A stretch of 64,000 bases of DNA from Anthoceros angustus (lineage: Eukaryota; Streptophyta; Anthocerotopsida; Anthocerotales; Anthocerotaceae), in contig VJWM01000302.1 in assembly GCA_010909165.1 (NCBI GenBank), positions 1 to 64,000 on the forward strand. The letters are read 5' to 3'. Shown here one piece after another: positions 1 through 12,000 of the stretch; positions within the stretch are counted from its first letter, which is position 1, and each line of letters opens with the position of its first letter. The notes under the pieces were generated by a model. The model was not told the DNA's origin. It did not search any database and saw only the letters and a program-made list of their open reading frames with translations. Both the position numbers and the translations under genes were made by a program.

Positions 1-239
1 GTGAGCGTGAGCGAAGCAGGGCCTTGACAGGTCCTTAAACGTTTAGCCATCACGGACTGTCACGGTGTTTATCGCAGTAGTTAGCGTGAACGTGTGCGTT
101 GGAGGCGAGCGGACGCAAAGTAGGACAAGAATCGCGAAATCAGGCAGGCATTCCCTTGAGAACGGACTCCTTCCCTACAGCGACATGGGATTGTCGCGGT
201 GGCCGTGGAAAGTCGCGCCACATCCACCTTCACCTTTTG
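1..239 (+). repeat. LTR of type L, 3' end only
   Basis: This is the terminal part of an LTR that recurs at 24681-25098 (+) and about 34813-35230 (-). The copies share a ggtccttaaacgttt block, a cgacayggattgt block and the terminal CGCGCCACA. All three stop matching immediately after that terminal CA, which marks the LTR edge. The start of this copy lies outside the window. What follows is E1-type sequence, not a primer site, so this is a solo LTR or the 3' LTR of a lost element. Confidence 0.5.
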
Positions 240-1023
240 GCGAGGCCGTGTACCACCCCGGTCTTCCTCTTTTCTTTGGTAGAAATTTCCTTCTCTTCTC
301 AGGCCCACTGCCACGGACTCCAATTTGTCATTCTCCTCGATTTCCTCCTTGGGCTCCTCCTTCCACTTCACCTCCCTAAGCGGCTTCCACATGTGAAGGA
401 GGCCACAATTCTCTACCTCTGAGGCGGTTAGCATGCGCATAAAGATGAACCAGAAATGGTGAAATTAGAGAGGGCCGAGGGTGGAGAAATCGAGTTCAAC
501 CTCTCTTCATACAACTTGTCAAAAGAATTCGTCCCGATCGATTTTGCCCCGACAACTTCATGGAGGAACGGCAGCAAGTGGTCGGACAAATAATCACGCT
601 TCTTGTAGAAAGCGAGGAGCCATCGGCCAAACCCATCAACTGTCTTTGTTGCCAATTCTCGCGTCGGCCCGTTGGGTTCCCGGATTCGCCCGCCTTAACC
701 GGGCGGTCTTTGCTAACTGTGCTCCTTTTAGGAGGTTCCATCACCAAACCACCTGCCTCCTCCTTTCTGCGCCCATACACTCTCCTAACCAATTCCAGAT
801 CCCAATCCTGAGGCTTCGCTCTAATTCCCTCACCCGGTTGCTTGTCCCTCAAATGGCGAACACACTTCTGCACCAGTCCCAAGTTCATGTAATTCCACCG
901 TTTCTCCATGAAGCTAAGCCCCAACTCTTCCACCAATTTCCCAGCTCGGACTTTCCAATGATCCATGTTTGGCCATTGGGCCAGCGCAATTTCAGCTGTG
1001 ACTTTGGGCGCCATCCCTCTCAC
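81..1023 (-). pseudogene. E1: decayed transposon-domain protein of the E family
   Basis: The open frame at 496-1023 and the frame at 428-655 together resemble the protein encoded at 39582-40283. Shared features are a W-x-Y-x-NL-x-L stretch, a tryptophan followed about nine residues later by VYGR with an acidic EE pair, and a later segment with AxTV...GRWLLAFYK followed by LSDHL. The pattern recalls the putative plant transposon protein domain (PF20167-like) found in non-autonomous plant LTR elements. That family match is from memory of the pattern. One frameshift near 655 and a poor N-terminal part of the acidic tail (81-440) mark it as broken. No neighbouring pol domain belongs to it. Confidence 0.4.
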
Positions 1024-1029
1024 TGATTT

Positions 1030-2520
1030 CCACGGCCTCGCGCCTCAAATCGATATGGCAATTTCTGGTGGGGTCGGTCTCGAGTTCCTACCTCCTCGTG
1101 GCAAGCGCCGTAGCGCCTTCCTCCTTTAGCGTCGCGACTCGCGATGTCGCTGATGGGGGTTCGGAGCTCCCTCCCTTCGTGGGTGCGCCTCGCGCCCTCC
1201 TGCAGATCGCAATGTCCTCCAGACGCAGCTCCTCGACTTCGTCGCGCTCCAGCCGTCGTTGCGCTCCGCTGCTCGCTCAGCCCGTGAGTCGTTGCACTCC
1301 ATTTGTTTGAGCGGACCTGCTTCCTAGGGTTAAGTTCCCCCAGGTTTCCCTACCCCTGTTCGACCTCTACGACCGCTTGCTCCACACCCCAGTCCACAAC
1401 CCCACACTCGTTCAGCTACCGCCCAATCGATTGACTCCAAGCCTATAGACCTATCATTCCCTAATCATACCAACCCCCTACCTCATATATATAGACTTTT
1501 TAGTGGACATCCCAAGTCCATGGGCCAAGGAACATCGAGTTCCCGGACCATTTATTATCTAACCTAAGAAATAAAAACAAGAAAAACCTCATAGGCCAAG
1601 GACATTTCTTCTATAAATACCTTTGCCTACTGTCAACCTGACTTATTTTCACACCACACTTAACCAAAAAAACAAAAAAAAACACTTCAAGGCACATTCC
1701 AACAGGAGGTTTCCAAGTGCAGATCGTTTACAGCCGCCACAGCGGAAAGAACGAGGACGGAAGGAGCAGATGCTGAGCAAGAGGTACATAAGAAAACCGG
1801 ATGCAGTGAGGGGAAGGTAAGCAATTCGTAAGGTCGTTGTGCACGCCTCTATATGTTGCACATGTATTGAAGGGCATGCTGCGATATATGAGCCGTGGGT
1901 GCGTGCAGAGGGCTGGAAGGGAGATGGATGCGATGGAAAGGGCAAAGCTGGTCGCGGACAAACGCAAGAGGAAGGGGAGGAAGAAAATCGCAAAACAGGG
2001 GGGGGTGTAGGAGGTTTCCTTCTCATGCTTACGATGAGGAGTAGGAAATTAGAAATGATGGGGAGGGCCATGTATGGAGCCTAAACAACCTGCGGTGCAT
2101 AGCAACACGGTTTTGAGCACAAACTCATGATAAGAACAAGCTAGTCGGTGATAACAAGGGCTGGGCGAGCCACGGCAGGAAGCCGACGGGCATGGGGCAC
2201 TGGAACCGTGGCGCCGCTAGAGAAGGTAGGTTGCGCGACACCGGATAGACGAAAAATAGGCCGCTGCGGTGAAATGTGGGGTGTATGTATCCCTACTGAG
2301 GTTTTGAAATGATGAATACAAAATGTACGATTATCACGTGTACAAATTATGTCGTTATCGATTGGCGTATATGGGTATTTTATACAAATGGAATATGATA
2401 TATCACGAATTTATCGTATATTACATATCGCCATGACCAGTATTTTACGAAGAATGTATGCGTACATGTATTTATATATGTGTATTCATACGAGCTACTA
2501 AGTGAAACCAAGTATTCTAT
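1030..2520. other. Non-coding stretch with an LTR-like AT-rich block
   Basis: No reading frame here looks like protein. Positions 1440-1640 resemble the upstream (LTR-like) blocks of E3 (31700-32047) and E6 (40890-41260): each has an ATATATAG followed by AGTGGA[TC]ATCCC. A second TATAAATA sits at about 1612-1620. This is therefore probably the 5' LTR area of E1. From 1830 to 2520 I see nothing beyond low-complexity AT-rich DNA. Confidence 0.3.
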
Positions 2521-2579
2521 ATGGTAAATGTAGTAAAGGAGGAAGGTAGATGGGGAGGAGGTTCGGTACCAAGCCTCCA

Positions 2580-2611
2580 AAAGTGTTACAAGACTTTTCT
2601 TGTAACACTTT
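2580..2611. repeat. Perfect 13-bp inverted repeat (hairpin)
   Basis: Arms 2580-2592 and 2599-2611 are exact reverse complements around a 6-nt loop. The arm core is AAGTGTTACAAG. The hairpin opens a cluster of related 8-bp motifs that runs to 2827. Confidence 0.8.
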
Positions 2612-2827
2612 ATATGTTGCAATCGTGTTGCAATCTTGAGAGAGGACAAAAGCGCTTCTCACTTCATCTCAACATAATTGCAACACCCTTGCAACATGGT
2701 TGCAACAAACACTCCGGGTTGGTTTCCAGCCAAAGTGTAACAAGCGGCCCAAAAAGTGTTACATGACCCCAAAATTGCAACATAAGTGTTACATCTAGGG
2801 GTCCAAATCTCAATATAAAGTGTAACA
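2583..2827. repeat. Cluster of twelve 8-bp motifs in both orientations
   Basis: Two related motifs alternate. The GTGTTACA type (either strand, with the GTGTAACA variant) is at 2583, 2601, 2735, 2756, 2786 and 2820. The TGTTGCAA / TTGCAACA type is at 2615, 2626, 2678, 2689, 2700 and 2775. Spacings of 11 bp occur three times (2615-2626, 2678-2689, 2689-2700). The cluster ends about 30 bp before the first coding sequence of Copia-A, so it may be part of that element's leader or of the older DNA it replaced. Confidence 0.7.
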
Positions 2828-2856
2828 TAGGCTGCCTTTTCTGGTAGGGTTCCTCT

Positions 2857-5800
2857 TTGAATCCCAATTCATCTTCAGTCTTCACATGGCACTGCCGTTT
2901 AGGGCATCCAGGAACTGCAATCATGGCCAGGATAGTGAAGGAACAGCTGGTCAGTGGTATGGAATCTATTAAGCACATTCCAGAAAATTTTTGTGAAGCC
3001 TGCATCCATGGAAAACAAAGGAAACAGCATTTCGGTAGTGGAAAGGACAAGCCCAAAACTGAGCTATTGTCTCTTGTCCACTCAGATGTCTGTGGTCCTA
3101 TGTCAGTACCCTCCATAGGAGGTGGCAGATATTTTATAGTCTATATGGATGACTATTCACATTTCACGGTTCTGTATATCCTGAAGGCAAAGAGTGAAGT
3201 TTTCAGGACTACTTGGCCTATGCAGAGCGCCATATTGGCAAGTTGTTGAAGTCTCTTCGCTCGGATAATGGTGGCGAATACCTTTCCAATGAGTTTGAAG
3301 ATTTCTGCAGGCAGAGCGGAATCACTCGTCAATTGACAATCCCCTATAATTCAGAGATGAATGGGAGACCAGAGCGTAAGCATAGATCGCTGCAAGAATC
3401 AGCCCTAAGTATGCTTCATCAAGCAGGATTACCTCTAAAATTTTGGGCCGAAGCTATTGCTACAGCAGCCTGCCTACAGAACATCCTCCCTACTGCTGCA
3501 CTTGCTAAGGTGACACCCTTTGAGGCTTGGCACAATAGGAAGCCGGATGTTTCTTCATTGCGTATATTTGGTAGCCCTGCATATGCACATGTACCTCAGC
3601 AGTTACGCAGAAAATTGCACGCCAAGACTACACCATGCATCTTCATTGGCTATACATTTGGGATTCATGGCTACAAGCTGTATGATCCCCTCAAGCACAA
3701 GGTGTTTCATGAAAGATCAGTCATTTTTAATGAGAAGAGAGCCCTTCAACCTAAGGTTACAAATTCCTTACCTCATGAGACTCTCACATCCTTTGAGGAG
3801 TTTCCCTTGGAGGATGATCTTGCAGATACTGTGGAGGACGAGGAGGATGATACCCTATTAGCACCAGCTCCAGCTGCAGTGGGAGCACCATTTCCAGCAG
3901 GTCAGCAACTTCCATTAGGTCGGCCATTCCCAACTGGTCCCCAAGTCAATCAGCCAATTAATCAAGGTCATACCTCAGATAGTGATTTAGGTAGTGACCT
4001 TGAGAGGGGAAACATAGCTGCAGATTTTATTGATGACTTTGTTGCTGACCAGCCTGTCGGACCTCAACCTGATCATCCTGTCCTCTCAAAACCTCGTCAA
4101 CCAAGAGACAACTTGCAGCCAGTGGGAGCCTTGAGACGCTCCACTAGAAATCGACCTCCTAGATCCCAATGGTCAGAAAAGCCTTACACAGATGCTGAAT
4201 GGCAGTCTTCTAAGATCACACACACCCCAGCTGATCCCTCCAACTCACATTCAGAAGAAGAAAATGAGTCTGGACCTGATCTAGAAAATCTAGAAAACCC
4301 AAGAGTTGAAGCCTTTCTTGTGGCCAATGATGGCCTTGATCCCTTGACAATCGAGGCTGCTAGAACTGGCCCTGATAAAGAGAAATGGGAACCTGCAATT
4401 CAGTCCGAGTATAACTCATTAATGGATAATAAAACATGGGTACTAGTGGACAGACCTAAACGCAGAAAAATCATAAGCTGTAAATGGGTCTTCAAGCGAA
4501 AATTGAAGGCAGATGGCAGTATCGAACGATACAAGGCTAGACTATGTGCCAGAGGGTTCACACAAGTACCTGGTGTTGACTATTTCAACACTTTCTCGCC
4601 TGTGGTAAAACTTCAATCACTAAGAGTTATATTTGCATTTGTGGCCTTCTACTCCATGTTTATCCACTAGATGGATGTCAAGACTGCATTCTTGCAAGGT
4701 AATCTTGAGGAGGATATTTATATGTCTCAACCACCTGGTTTTATCAAAAAGGGACAGGAGGACAAGGTGTGCAAGTTAGTTAAAGCCATCTACGGACTCA
4801 AGCAATCACCTAGAGCCTGGTACCAAAGGCTGGACATATTTCTAATTGCTATGGGATTCAAAAGAAGTGAATCGGACTCTAATGTGTATATACTTGCAGG
4901 CAAAGAGGAGGACTACCTGTTCCTCGCAGTCTATGTTGACGATTGCATTCTAGCAAGTACCACAATGCCTCTATTGATGAGAGTCAAACACATGCTTTCA
5001 CAAGAGTTCGATATGTCAAACCTAGGTGAGTTGCATTGGTGTTTAGGCACACAGTTTAAACATGATAGAAATGCTGGAATTGTAACTATTCATCAAGAAA
5101 CCTATATAAAAACAATGTTAACAAGATATAACATGGCTGATGCCAAGCCAGCTAGTACTCCTATGGCCACTGGCATCAAACTCAGCAAGGATCAGTCTCC
5201 TAGGAACAAAGAGGAGATCAAATATATGCTTAGCGTACCGTACAGCCAAGCAGTTGGCTCTCTGAATTATTGCTCGACTAACTGTAGATGTGATATTTCG
5301 CAGCCTGTGAGTGCAGTGGCACAATTCCTCAGCAACCCTAGACCAATCCACTGGTCAGCCGTGAAAAGGATACTAAGGTACCTAAAATCAACTGCTAGCC
5401 ATGGCATAACATACTAATGAAGGAAACAGGGAGAAAAGCTTACCCTGCTGGGTTACTGCGATGCGGATTGGGCTGCTAACCCGGACACAAGAAAATCAAT
5501 CTCAGCATATTATTTTAAGCTTGCTGGAGGCGTGGTTACCTGGTCCAGTAAAAAGCAGACGTCAGTTTCGTTATCCTCAACCGAAGCTGAGTATCAAGCA
5601 TTAACGAAAGCAGCTAAAGAAGCTATTTGGCTCAGAAGGTTACTTACAGATCTTCAACAGCCACAGACTGAACCTTCCCTCCTTTTATGTGATAACCAAT
5701 CAGCATTGGCTCTAGCTAAGAACCCTATATATCATGCACGAACCAAACATGTGGAGGTGCACCATCATTTTATAAGGGATGCTGTTAGAAACAAGGAAAT

Positions 5801-5933
5801 CAAGCTGGAATACTGTAAAACAGATGAGAACTCAGCTGACTTGCTAACAAAGCCTCTCTCAAAGGAGAAACACCACACACACAAGGAAAACCTGAGTGTG
5901 GTAGACTGTTCAGAAAATCAAGTCACTTCTTAG
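2857..5933 (+). pseudogene. Copia-A pol: integrase, reverse transcriptase, RNase H
   Basis: The polyprotein would insert and copy the element. Frame 2857-3249 has the integrase zinc-binding part (WHCRLGH, then CEAC) and the first catalytic Asp (HSDVCGP). A frameshift near 3210 moves to 3213-4670, with the second Asp (SDNGGEY), the Glu region (ERKHRSL) and the start of reverse transcriptase (KWVFKRK, YKARLCARGF). A TAG stop at 4668-4670 separates this from MDVKTAFLQG. The segment 4671-5417 holds the YVDD active site and YGLKQSPRAW. Two consecutive stops (5415-5420) precede RNase H, which continues in frame with CDADWA, SSTEAEY and a terminal ADLLTKPL. Apart from one frameshift and three stops the domains are well preserved, so this copy is fairly recent but dead. 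Confidence 0.9.
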
Positions 5934-6677
5934 TTCAGCGTGTCTGCATGCAGGTCTGTAACACTTCACAGCTCTTGTAGGTCAACACACACATGTCACT
6001 TTAGTATTTTAGTTAAGACTCTTGACAGTTCCTGTACACGACACAACAATAGTGTGCAATTTGATCAGTAGGAACTCACAGCTCGTAGCTAGCAAGGAAC
6101 AAGTAAGAATCTGCAGGCCCTTGGTATCCATCTTTCCCCAATCCACTTGCAGCAGCCGAGCACAGACGTGTGCGAATCTGCAGGAGCTGAGCTTGGACAG
6201 AGATGGGCGATTCTGCAGCGCCTTGGGTAGACTCACACAAGTAGCAGCCTTCTCACTCCACAATCCATCCAGATTTGTCAGGATTAAGAGCTGATCACGG
6301 CTCTTTCAGCCAGCGCTCCACCACCATCAGCCCGCGTTTGTAGCAATGGGAGCCATCAGGACATGCTCGCCATCAAGGGCAGGATCAGGCTTCACAGCTG
6401 AGGCACGCGAGATGAAGGATGTGGGCGCTCCAGCTGAGATGTGCGCGATGAGGGATGTGGGAGCGCAAGATGTGGTCTCGCGTCTATGTGAGATAAGCTA
6501 CCCACCAAGATGTGGTACTTGGTGAAGAGCAGTTCCACAGCGTTCGGATCATTTTTTAAATGTGAGTTTAGTCTTTTAAATGGTTTATCCATTTATTATT
6601 TATTTATCCTAATTGATTAATGCTAGTTATTAGCAGTTCAATGTTAGTTAATTACCTAATGGCTACGTAAGTGGGAG
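5934..6677 (+). other. Copia-A 3' untranslated region and polypurine tract
   Basis: No credible gene is present. The stretch is unusually long for the 3' part of a copia element. It contains two similar tracts with 'cacagctc' and 'ctgcagg' words (6070-6200) and ends in the polypurine tract at 6669-6677. Confidence 0.5.
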
Positions 6678-6890
6678 TGTTAAAATAGGGTTATCTTAAT
6701 AAACCCTAATTACAGAATATCAATTACTACACCATTAAGTTAATTAATAATTACCCTAATAGGTAAGATACCTAGGGGTACGACGTTTAGCAAACAACAA
6801 CATAAAAACAATTTTGTACTCAACATTTTATTATTATTATTTCTTTCAAGTTTAAGTTTACGTTCTTATATTCTGCCTAAGATGATATTC
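6678..6890 (+). repeat. 3' LTR of Copia-A, right end unclear
   Basis: It begins TGTTA directly after the polypurine tract AAGTGGGAG, as expected for the U3 start of a copia LTR. The sequence is AT-rich and stops being LTR-like near 6890, where E2 coding sequence begins. No matching 5' LTR is in the window. Confidence 0.5.
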
Positions 6891-6895
6891 TAAAC

Positions 6896-8023
6896 TCAAA
6901 CACATGAGCGGGAGATCGAGCGCCTCCAGCTGTGTTGGAGAGGAGAGGAAAGTCGGCGGCGAACCAAGGAGGTAGACATCGCCGAGTTGGAGAAGGAGTT
7001 GGAGGAAGCCGGGAGCCGAGCGAAAGTGCCGGGCCACCTGGAAAGGGAGATGGCGGGCCTCCAGGCAAAGGTGGATGGAGGGGACAGGGCTCTGCGAGAG
7101 GCGGAGGCTCTTGGTCCCATGCGGAAGCGGAGGGGCGAGCTCTATGGCTGACAAGTTGGCGAGTTACAACGGCAGGCGGGAGGAGGAGCCGCGAGGCGGC
7201 AAAAAGGCTGCGGGGGTGTCGAGAAGGCAGCCTTGGCGGCCTCTGAGAGTCGCCCGGCCGGTTAAGCGGGCCTAGCGACGGAGATGGCTCAGCAGGCCGG
7301 CCGACACGCCCAACTACCGGAGCACCTATGGAGGAGGGAGTACCGGGTGCTCCGGGCTCATGTGGAAGAGGCAATTCAACAAGTCAATTCGGACTTTGCC
7401 TATTACCACGCGGAGCTCCTCAAGGCCCTGGAGGTCCTGAGTCACCCTCGGCAGATGGACGGACCCCCGGACGGGTCAAAAGGAGGAGCGAGAGAGGAAG
7501 GCCCGAGACGATGCAACCTTAAGGACCTTGGGAGGCCAGTGGCGATAGCGAGCAGGAAGGATCATCTGGAGGAGCAGGACATAGTGGATGCCACTGCGCC
7601 TGAGGTAAGCACTCCGCACCCCGCCACGGAGGAAGGAGGAAGGCCCGAGGGGCCATGAAGGACATGCCCGGGAACCTTGGAACAACATGAGGGCCCGGTG
7701 GGTGAGGATGAACCTGCGGAAGTCCACGGCGGGGAAGTCCAAGGATTCATGAGGACCAGGGTCCCGGACTCTAGAAAGGCCGGACCAAAGTCAAGGGCAG
7801 TCGGCCGGACCCCAAGTCCAGGACCCCAGTCGAGACCGGGACTCGAGGTCCCGGACTCGAAGAAAAACCCGGACCACTGGGACCCCAATCGAGACCGGAC
7901 CCCGAGGTCCGGACTCCAGAAGGAAGGCCGGACCATGAGGTCCGGACTCCAGAGTCGAGACTGGACCTCGAGGTCCAGACTCAGGAGGCGAGAGGGAATC
8001 ACCAACCACCTTTCGAGGAGACC
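6896..8023 (+). pseudogene. E2: coiled-coil protein of the E family, 3' part
   Basis: Frames at 6905-7150 and 7284-7658 read as charged, heptad-like protein: ELEKELEEAG, GHLEREMAGLQAK, then an intact 124-residue stretch beginning MAQQAGRH with YRVLRAHVEEAIQQVN. This parallels the coiled-coil half of E6 (38123-38932) and E3 (29325-29794). The transposon-domain half is missing upstream, where Copia-A's LTR lies. A low-complexity Arg/Pro/Ser tail made from repeats follows at 7790-7985. The role of this protein in non-autonomous elements is unknown. Copia-B interrupts the element at 8024. Confidence 0.45.
7826..7985 (+). repeat. Degenerate ~34-bp repeats with palindromic cores
   Basis: Three units start with a GTCGAGACC-like word and carry an ACTCGAGGTCC or ACCCCGAGGTCC core. 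The last contains an 18-bp perfect palindrome, CTGGACCTCGAGGTCCAG, at 7961-7978. A related repeat lies at about 35740-35900 in the opposite orientation. Confidence 0.6.
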
Positions 8024-8179
8024 GATAACGATGTGCTAGGCATAGGCAGTGTCGTAACCAACAATGAATACTTAGCGATCAAAATTGTGTCTTATATAGT
8101 TGTATGTTAATGTAACCTAAAGGTAAGGTAAACTAACCATGTGAGGTTAACTAACTGTGGTTAAGTTCTAACCCTAACA
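8024..8179 (-). repeat. Copia-B 3' LTR
   Basis: It is about 156 bp, starts TGTTAGGG right after the polypurine tract and contains a minus-strand TATA box (CTATATAAGA, about 8088-8098). The 5' LTR shares both ends of this sequence but lacks about 80 bp of the middle. Confidence 0.8.
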
Positions 8180-9020
8180 CCTCCTCTTAACCGAACACGG
8201 TTAACCAGGAGATGTAAATGCAACCAAGCGCATGAAAGCACCGTGACTGCCGCTTGAATTGCTTAAGGAAGGACGGAGCGAGAGCGCGAGGGGATTGTGA
8301 GACTCTAGCTGAGATGGAGATATGTATCCTCCTTGCCCTCGCCATTCTGTGTATCGCGATGGCTTCAGGTGCAGCTCTATCCAGCAACATGGTGTGCAAG
8401 CGGAACGGAGCTATCAGCAGCCAGAAAAGACCTCGGGAGGAGCCTCCATAAATGTGCAACCCTTCAGCCTTGTGAAGAAGAGATGCGAAATGGCCCATAC
8501 TAGTGGCGGAATTTGATCATCATGGTGAAGCGTGAAGAAGTGTGAGGAGGTGGAGGACCTGCTGAAGTCGGCAAAGGGCAAGGTTTTGGAACTACAGGAT
8601 TTGAGAGCAAACGCTCCACCTCGAATCCCTCGCATGTTCCACTCACAGTTACTAAGGTCAGGCACCTTGTGAAAGAGCTCGCGTTACTTGGATTCATCGG
8701 CACAGTTGGGGATGAACCTAGGTTGGCAACTTGTCTGACCCATTCCCTCTGAGGAACGTGGCGCGGTGGTTTTCCTACTCTTTTTTGTTGTGCGTCGATT
8801 GGTTTGGGAGCGACTCACGGTTTGAATGTTCTTTGACGGCTTCATCCACTAAAGCTGTCCACATTGTGACCACCTCTGAGGCTAGATAACTGCAACACCT
8901 CGTGAGGAGATTACCAGCAGCAAATATGTGGCAAGCTGCTGGAGACGTTCATGCTGCCTCTAGCTAGGTCATGTGTCAACATTAGGAGCTAGCAGGAGTA
9001 GGTAGCTGGAACTCTCGCAG
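8180..9020 (-). other. Copia-B 3' region
   Basis: This lies between the end of RNase H and the polypurine tract. No frame is convincing. Antisense open stretches on the plus strand (for example 8254-8451) have no recognisable domain. Confidence 0.4.
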
Positions 9021-9022
9021 CC

Positions 9023-12000
9023 CTAGTGCTGCCATATGTTTATAGTGTTTGGCAGTTGAGAGTCCTTTGGTAAGCACGTCGGCTGTGTTCTCATCATGTT
9101 GATGTACTGAACTTTTGCTACTCCTCTTTCGGATACATCCCGTATGTAATGATGATAAAGCTCTATGTGTTTCGTGCGTGCATGAAACCGAGGGTTTGCT
9201 ACAAGGGCGATGGCGATGGTTATCACCACAGTGGGTAGCGGTCAGGACATGTAGATGGAGTCAAGGAACTGTCTTTCCCACTCCAGTTCCTTGCAGGCAT
9301 CCGTCAATGCCTTATATTACGCTTGATTGGTGAGAGGCTAAAGGCGTTTGCTTTTACGGGACCAATTTACGAGGCAAGAAGGCAAACATATCTGCTGAAA
9401 ATGCGTCAGTATCGACAGAAGCCGGTCGGCATCAGCAAGGGCGGTAAGTATAAACTCTCGTTTCCCACTAGCAGTGTAATGCAAACCATAGGTGATGGTG
9501 CCTTTTAGATATCGATAGATTCGTTTAACTGACCTGATGAGGGGAGTTGTCGAGCCAGGCCACAACAACGGCTGGCGATGTCTGGGCGTGTCCAGTTGGA
9601 TAAAAAGATCAGGCACCCAAAAGCCTCAGCATACGGGACGTCGTGCATACGCTCTTCCTCCTCTGTTGTGCAGGGTGACTGGTCAGCAGTGAGCTTCACA
9701 CCAACCACACACGGAGTAGTCACGGATTTGGCCTCATGTAAGTGAACCGTTTCAAAATTTCCTTAAGATACTTAGTTTGATGCAGGATAATAGTGCCCTG
9801 GTCTCTGTCTCGCAGGATCTGGATACAGACAGGCTGCGAGGGGACCTTGATCGGTCATCTCAACTCACATAACAACAAGGCCTTAACCTTGTCAAGCTGT
9901 TCAGGGCTATTACTCAAGAGGATAGCGTCGTCAGCGTCAGCCAAGACCACAAACAGGCCTCCCTCAGCTAAGTAAAATACATTGGAATCAGCTGGGGATT
10001 GTACAAAACCTGCTTGGCGTAGGAACTTCATAATCCGCTTAAACCAAGCTCTAGGACTCTGTTTAAGACCATAAATGGTCTTGAGTAATTTACATACCTT
10101 CTTTGGCCATTTTTTACTAACAAAACCCTCCGGTTGCATCATGTAGAGAACCTCTTCAAGCTCTCCGTGAAGAAAAGCTGTGCATACATCCATCTGGTGG
10201 AGTTCCAGATCTAGTTCAGCAGCAAGGGCAAGAAGAATACGGACAGATGGAGGTTTCACTACAGGCGAAAAGGTATCCCCATAGTCGATTCCTGGAATCT
10301 GCGAGAAACCTCTGGCCACAAGCCTGCTTTTGTAACGCGCAATGGTACCATCAGACTTCAACTTGGTTTTAAAAACCCACTTACAGGTAATAGGCTTCCT
10401 GCCAGGCGGTAAGTCGGCAAGTTCCCAAGTGTTATTTTTAATAAGGCTGTTGTACTCATCATCGATAGAAACCCTCCAGTGTGCACCATCAGGCCCATTC
10501 AGGGCTTTGTTATATGTATGAGGATCTGGACGAACATCTGGAACATGGATGTCTGTAACATGAGCAGCTGGTTTTCGAAAGTCAATTGATTGATATGGAG
10601 TTTCTAACCAATTTTCCCTTGGCCTCCTCTCACGGATAGGATACCTCGGTTCCTCGGGATCACAGGAGAAGCGGAGTGTGGTTGTGCTTTGCTTTCGGGC
10701 ACCCCTGCTGGAACTCCTCATCACTTCGTGCACCAGCAGAACCGTCATCAGAATCAGAGAAGAACCCGAGATCATCCTTTCCTCTGCAGGGTCACAAATC
10801 GTATCCTGGTGGAGCATCCCCCTCGGGGAATGGAATATCTCGAAGAGGGTTCTATTTGCATCGGTTGGATGGACAGAGCTCAAGACTAACAGGCATCATC
10901 AAGATGACTGATGAGAGGTGGGGCTTCACCATCGGATGGATAATCGGATGAGTTTCCAAAGCCTATGATGAAGGAACATTTGAGCAATAAAGGATTAGGG
11001 GACAGTGTGACTTGGGGGCTATGTAGCTCGTCAAACGTAACACTACGTGCAAGTGTCAACTTAGAGGTCTGTGGGTCAAGCAATTTGTAAGCTTTGGATT
11101 CTTCAGAGTATCCTACAAACACAAGCTGCTTAGACCTGTTATCTAATTTACCTCGTTTGGCTTCAGGTATGAAAGCATAGGCGGGAGAACCAAACACTTG
11201 TAAGTGAGACAAGCTGGGTTTTCGACCCGAGCTTCATAAGGAGTCATGTCGGCTGGACATAAAAGCGATTGTGGATATATGTAGCGGCTACCTGACCTCA
11301 GGAAGGACTTGGGGAGAGGCCCATGTGACATACTCCGAGTCATTCCCATCAGCGTCTCATTTTCCTTTCATCAACTCCATTACAGTTGTTGTGTATAGGG
11401 GACATAAAGTTGCAATGTCGTGCTTCTCAAACAGATCATCAAACTTATGACACGCAAATTCTCCTTCGTTATCTATTAAAACACTTGACTAATCTACATG
11501 CGCCTCGAACCATATGCATCCATGGAGATATGTTCAAGACATCACTCTTGAGTTTGAGAGGAAAAGTCCAAGTGTATCCTCGAGAAATCATCCCGTCAAG
11601 GAAAGGAAATATTAGCACCTCCCAAGCTCTTAATGAAATTTGCACAATGTCGGCATGTATGAGCTCGATTGCTTTAGCCTAGTTGGCTCTTTGTTTCTGA
11701 AGGGTTGCTCCTTTGCTTTGACGAATACATGGAGCCACCACGTCGACAAGTGTTTGAAGCGGTGAGGGAGTTTTTCGATAGAAACTTGAGTTTGGACATA
11801 AGGATCAAGCTTAGACACATTAACATGCCCAAGCCTAGCATGCCAAAGGTTAGCCTTTGAACATATATATGCAAAGCGAGCTCTAGCTTTAGACTTTGTA
11901 ACTGTAACAAGTTGATACAAATCATTAACGAGAATTGCCTTGGCTATGTGTTTATCAGGGTGTGACAGATTGTACATGTAACATTTTTTGTCCTCAAAAC

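Larger units (their letters stand above)
2828..6890 (+). mobile_element. Copia-A, 5'-truncated Ty1/copia retrotransposon
   Basis: The element retains GAG-pre-integrase, integrase, reverse transcriptase and RNase H in copia order. A polypurine tract (AAGTGGGAG, 6669-6677) and the start of a 3' LTR (TGTTAAAATAGGG, from 6678) follow. The 5' LTR, primer site, gag, zinc knuckle and protease are absent. The 745 bp between the pol stop (5933) and the polypurine tract hold no convincing frame. Only one LTR is visible, so age cannot be judged from LTR divergence. Confidence 0.85.

Noticed and set aside
1649-2071. 140-residue minus-strand frame
   Set aside because: Composition is low-complexity Ser/Pro/Cys with no repeat partner or motif, so it was treated as chance.
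2583-2827. CRISPR-like array
   Set aside because: Motifs are only 8 bp, in both orientations, with irregular spacing. There are no repeat-spacer units, and the setting is eukaryotic.
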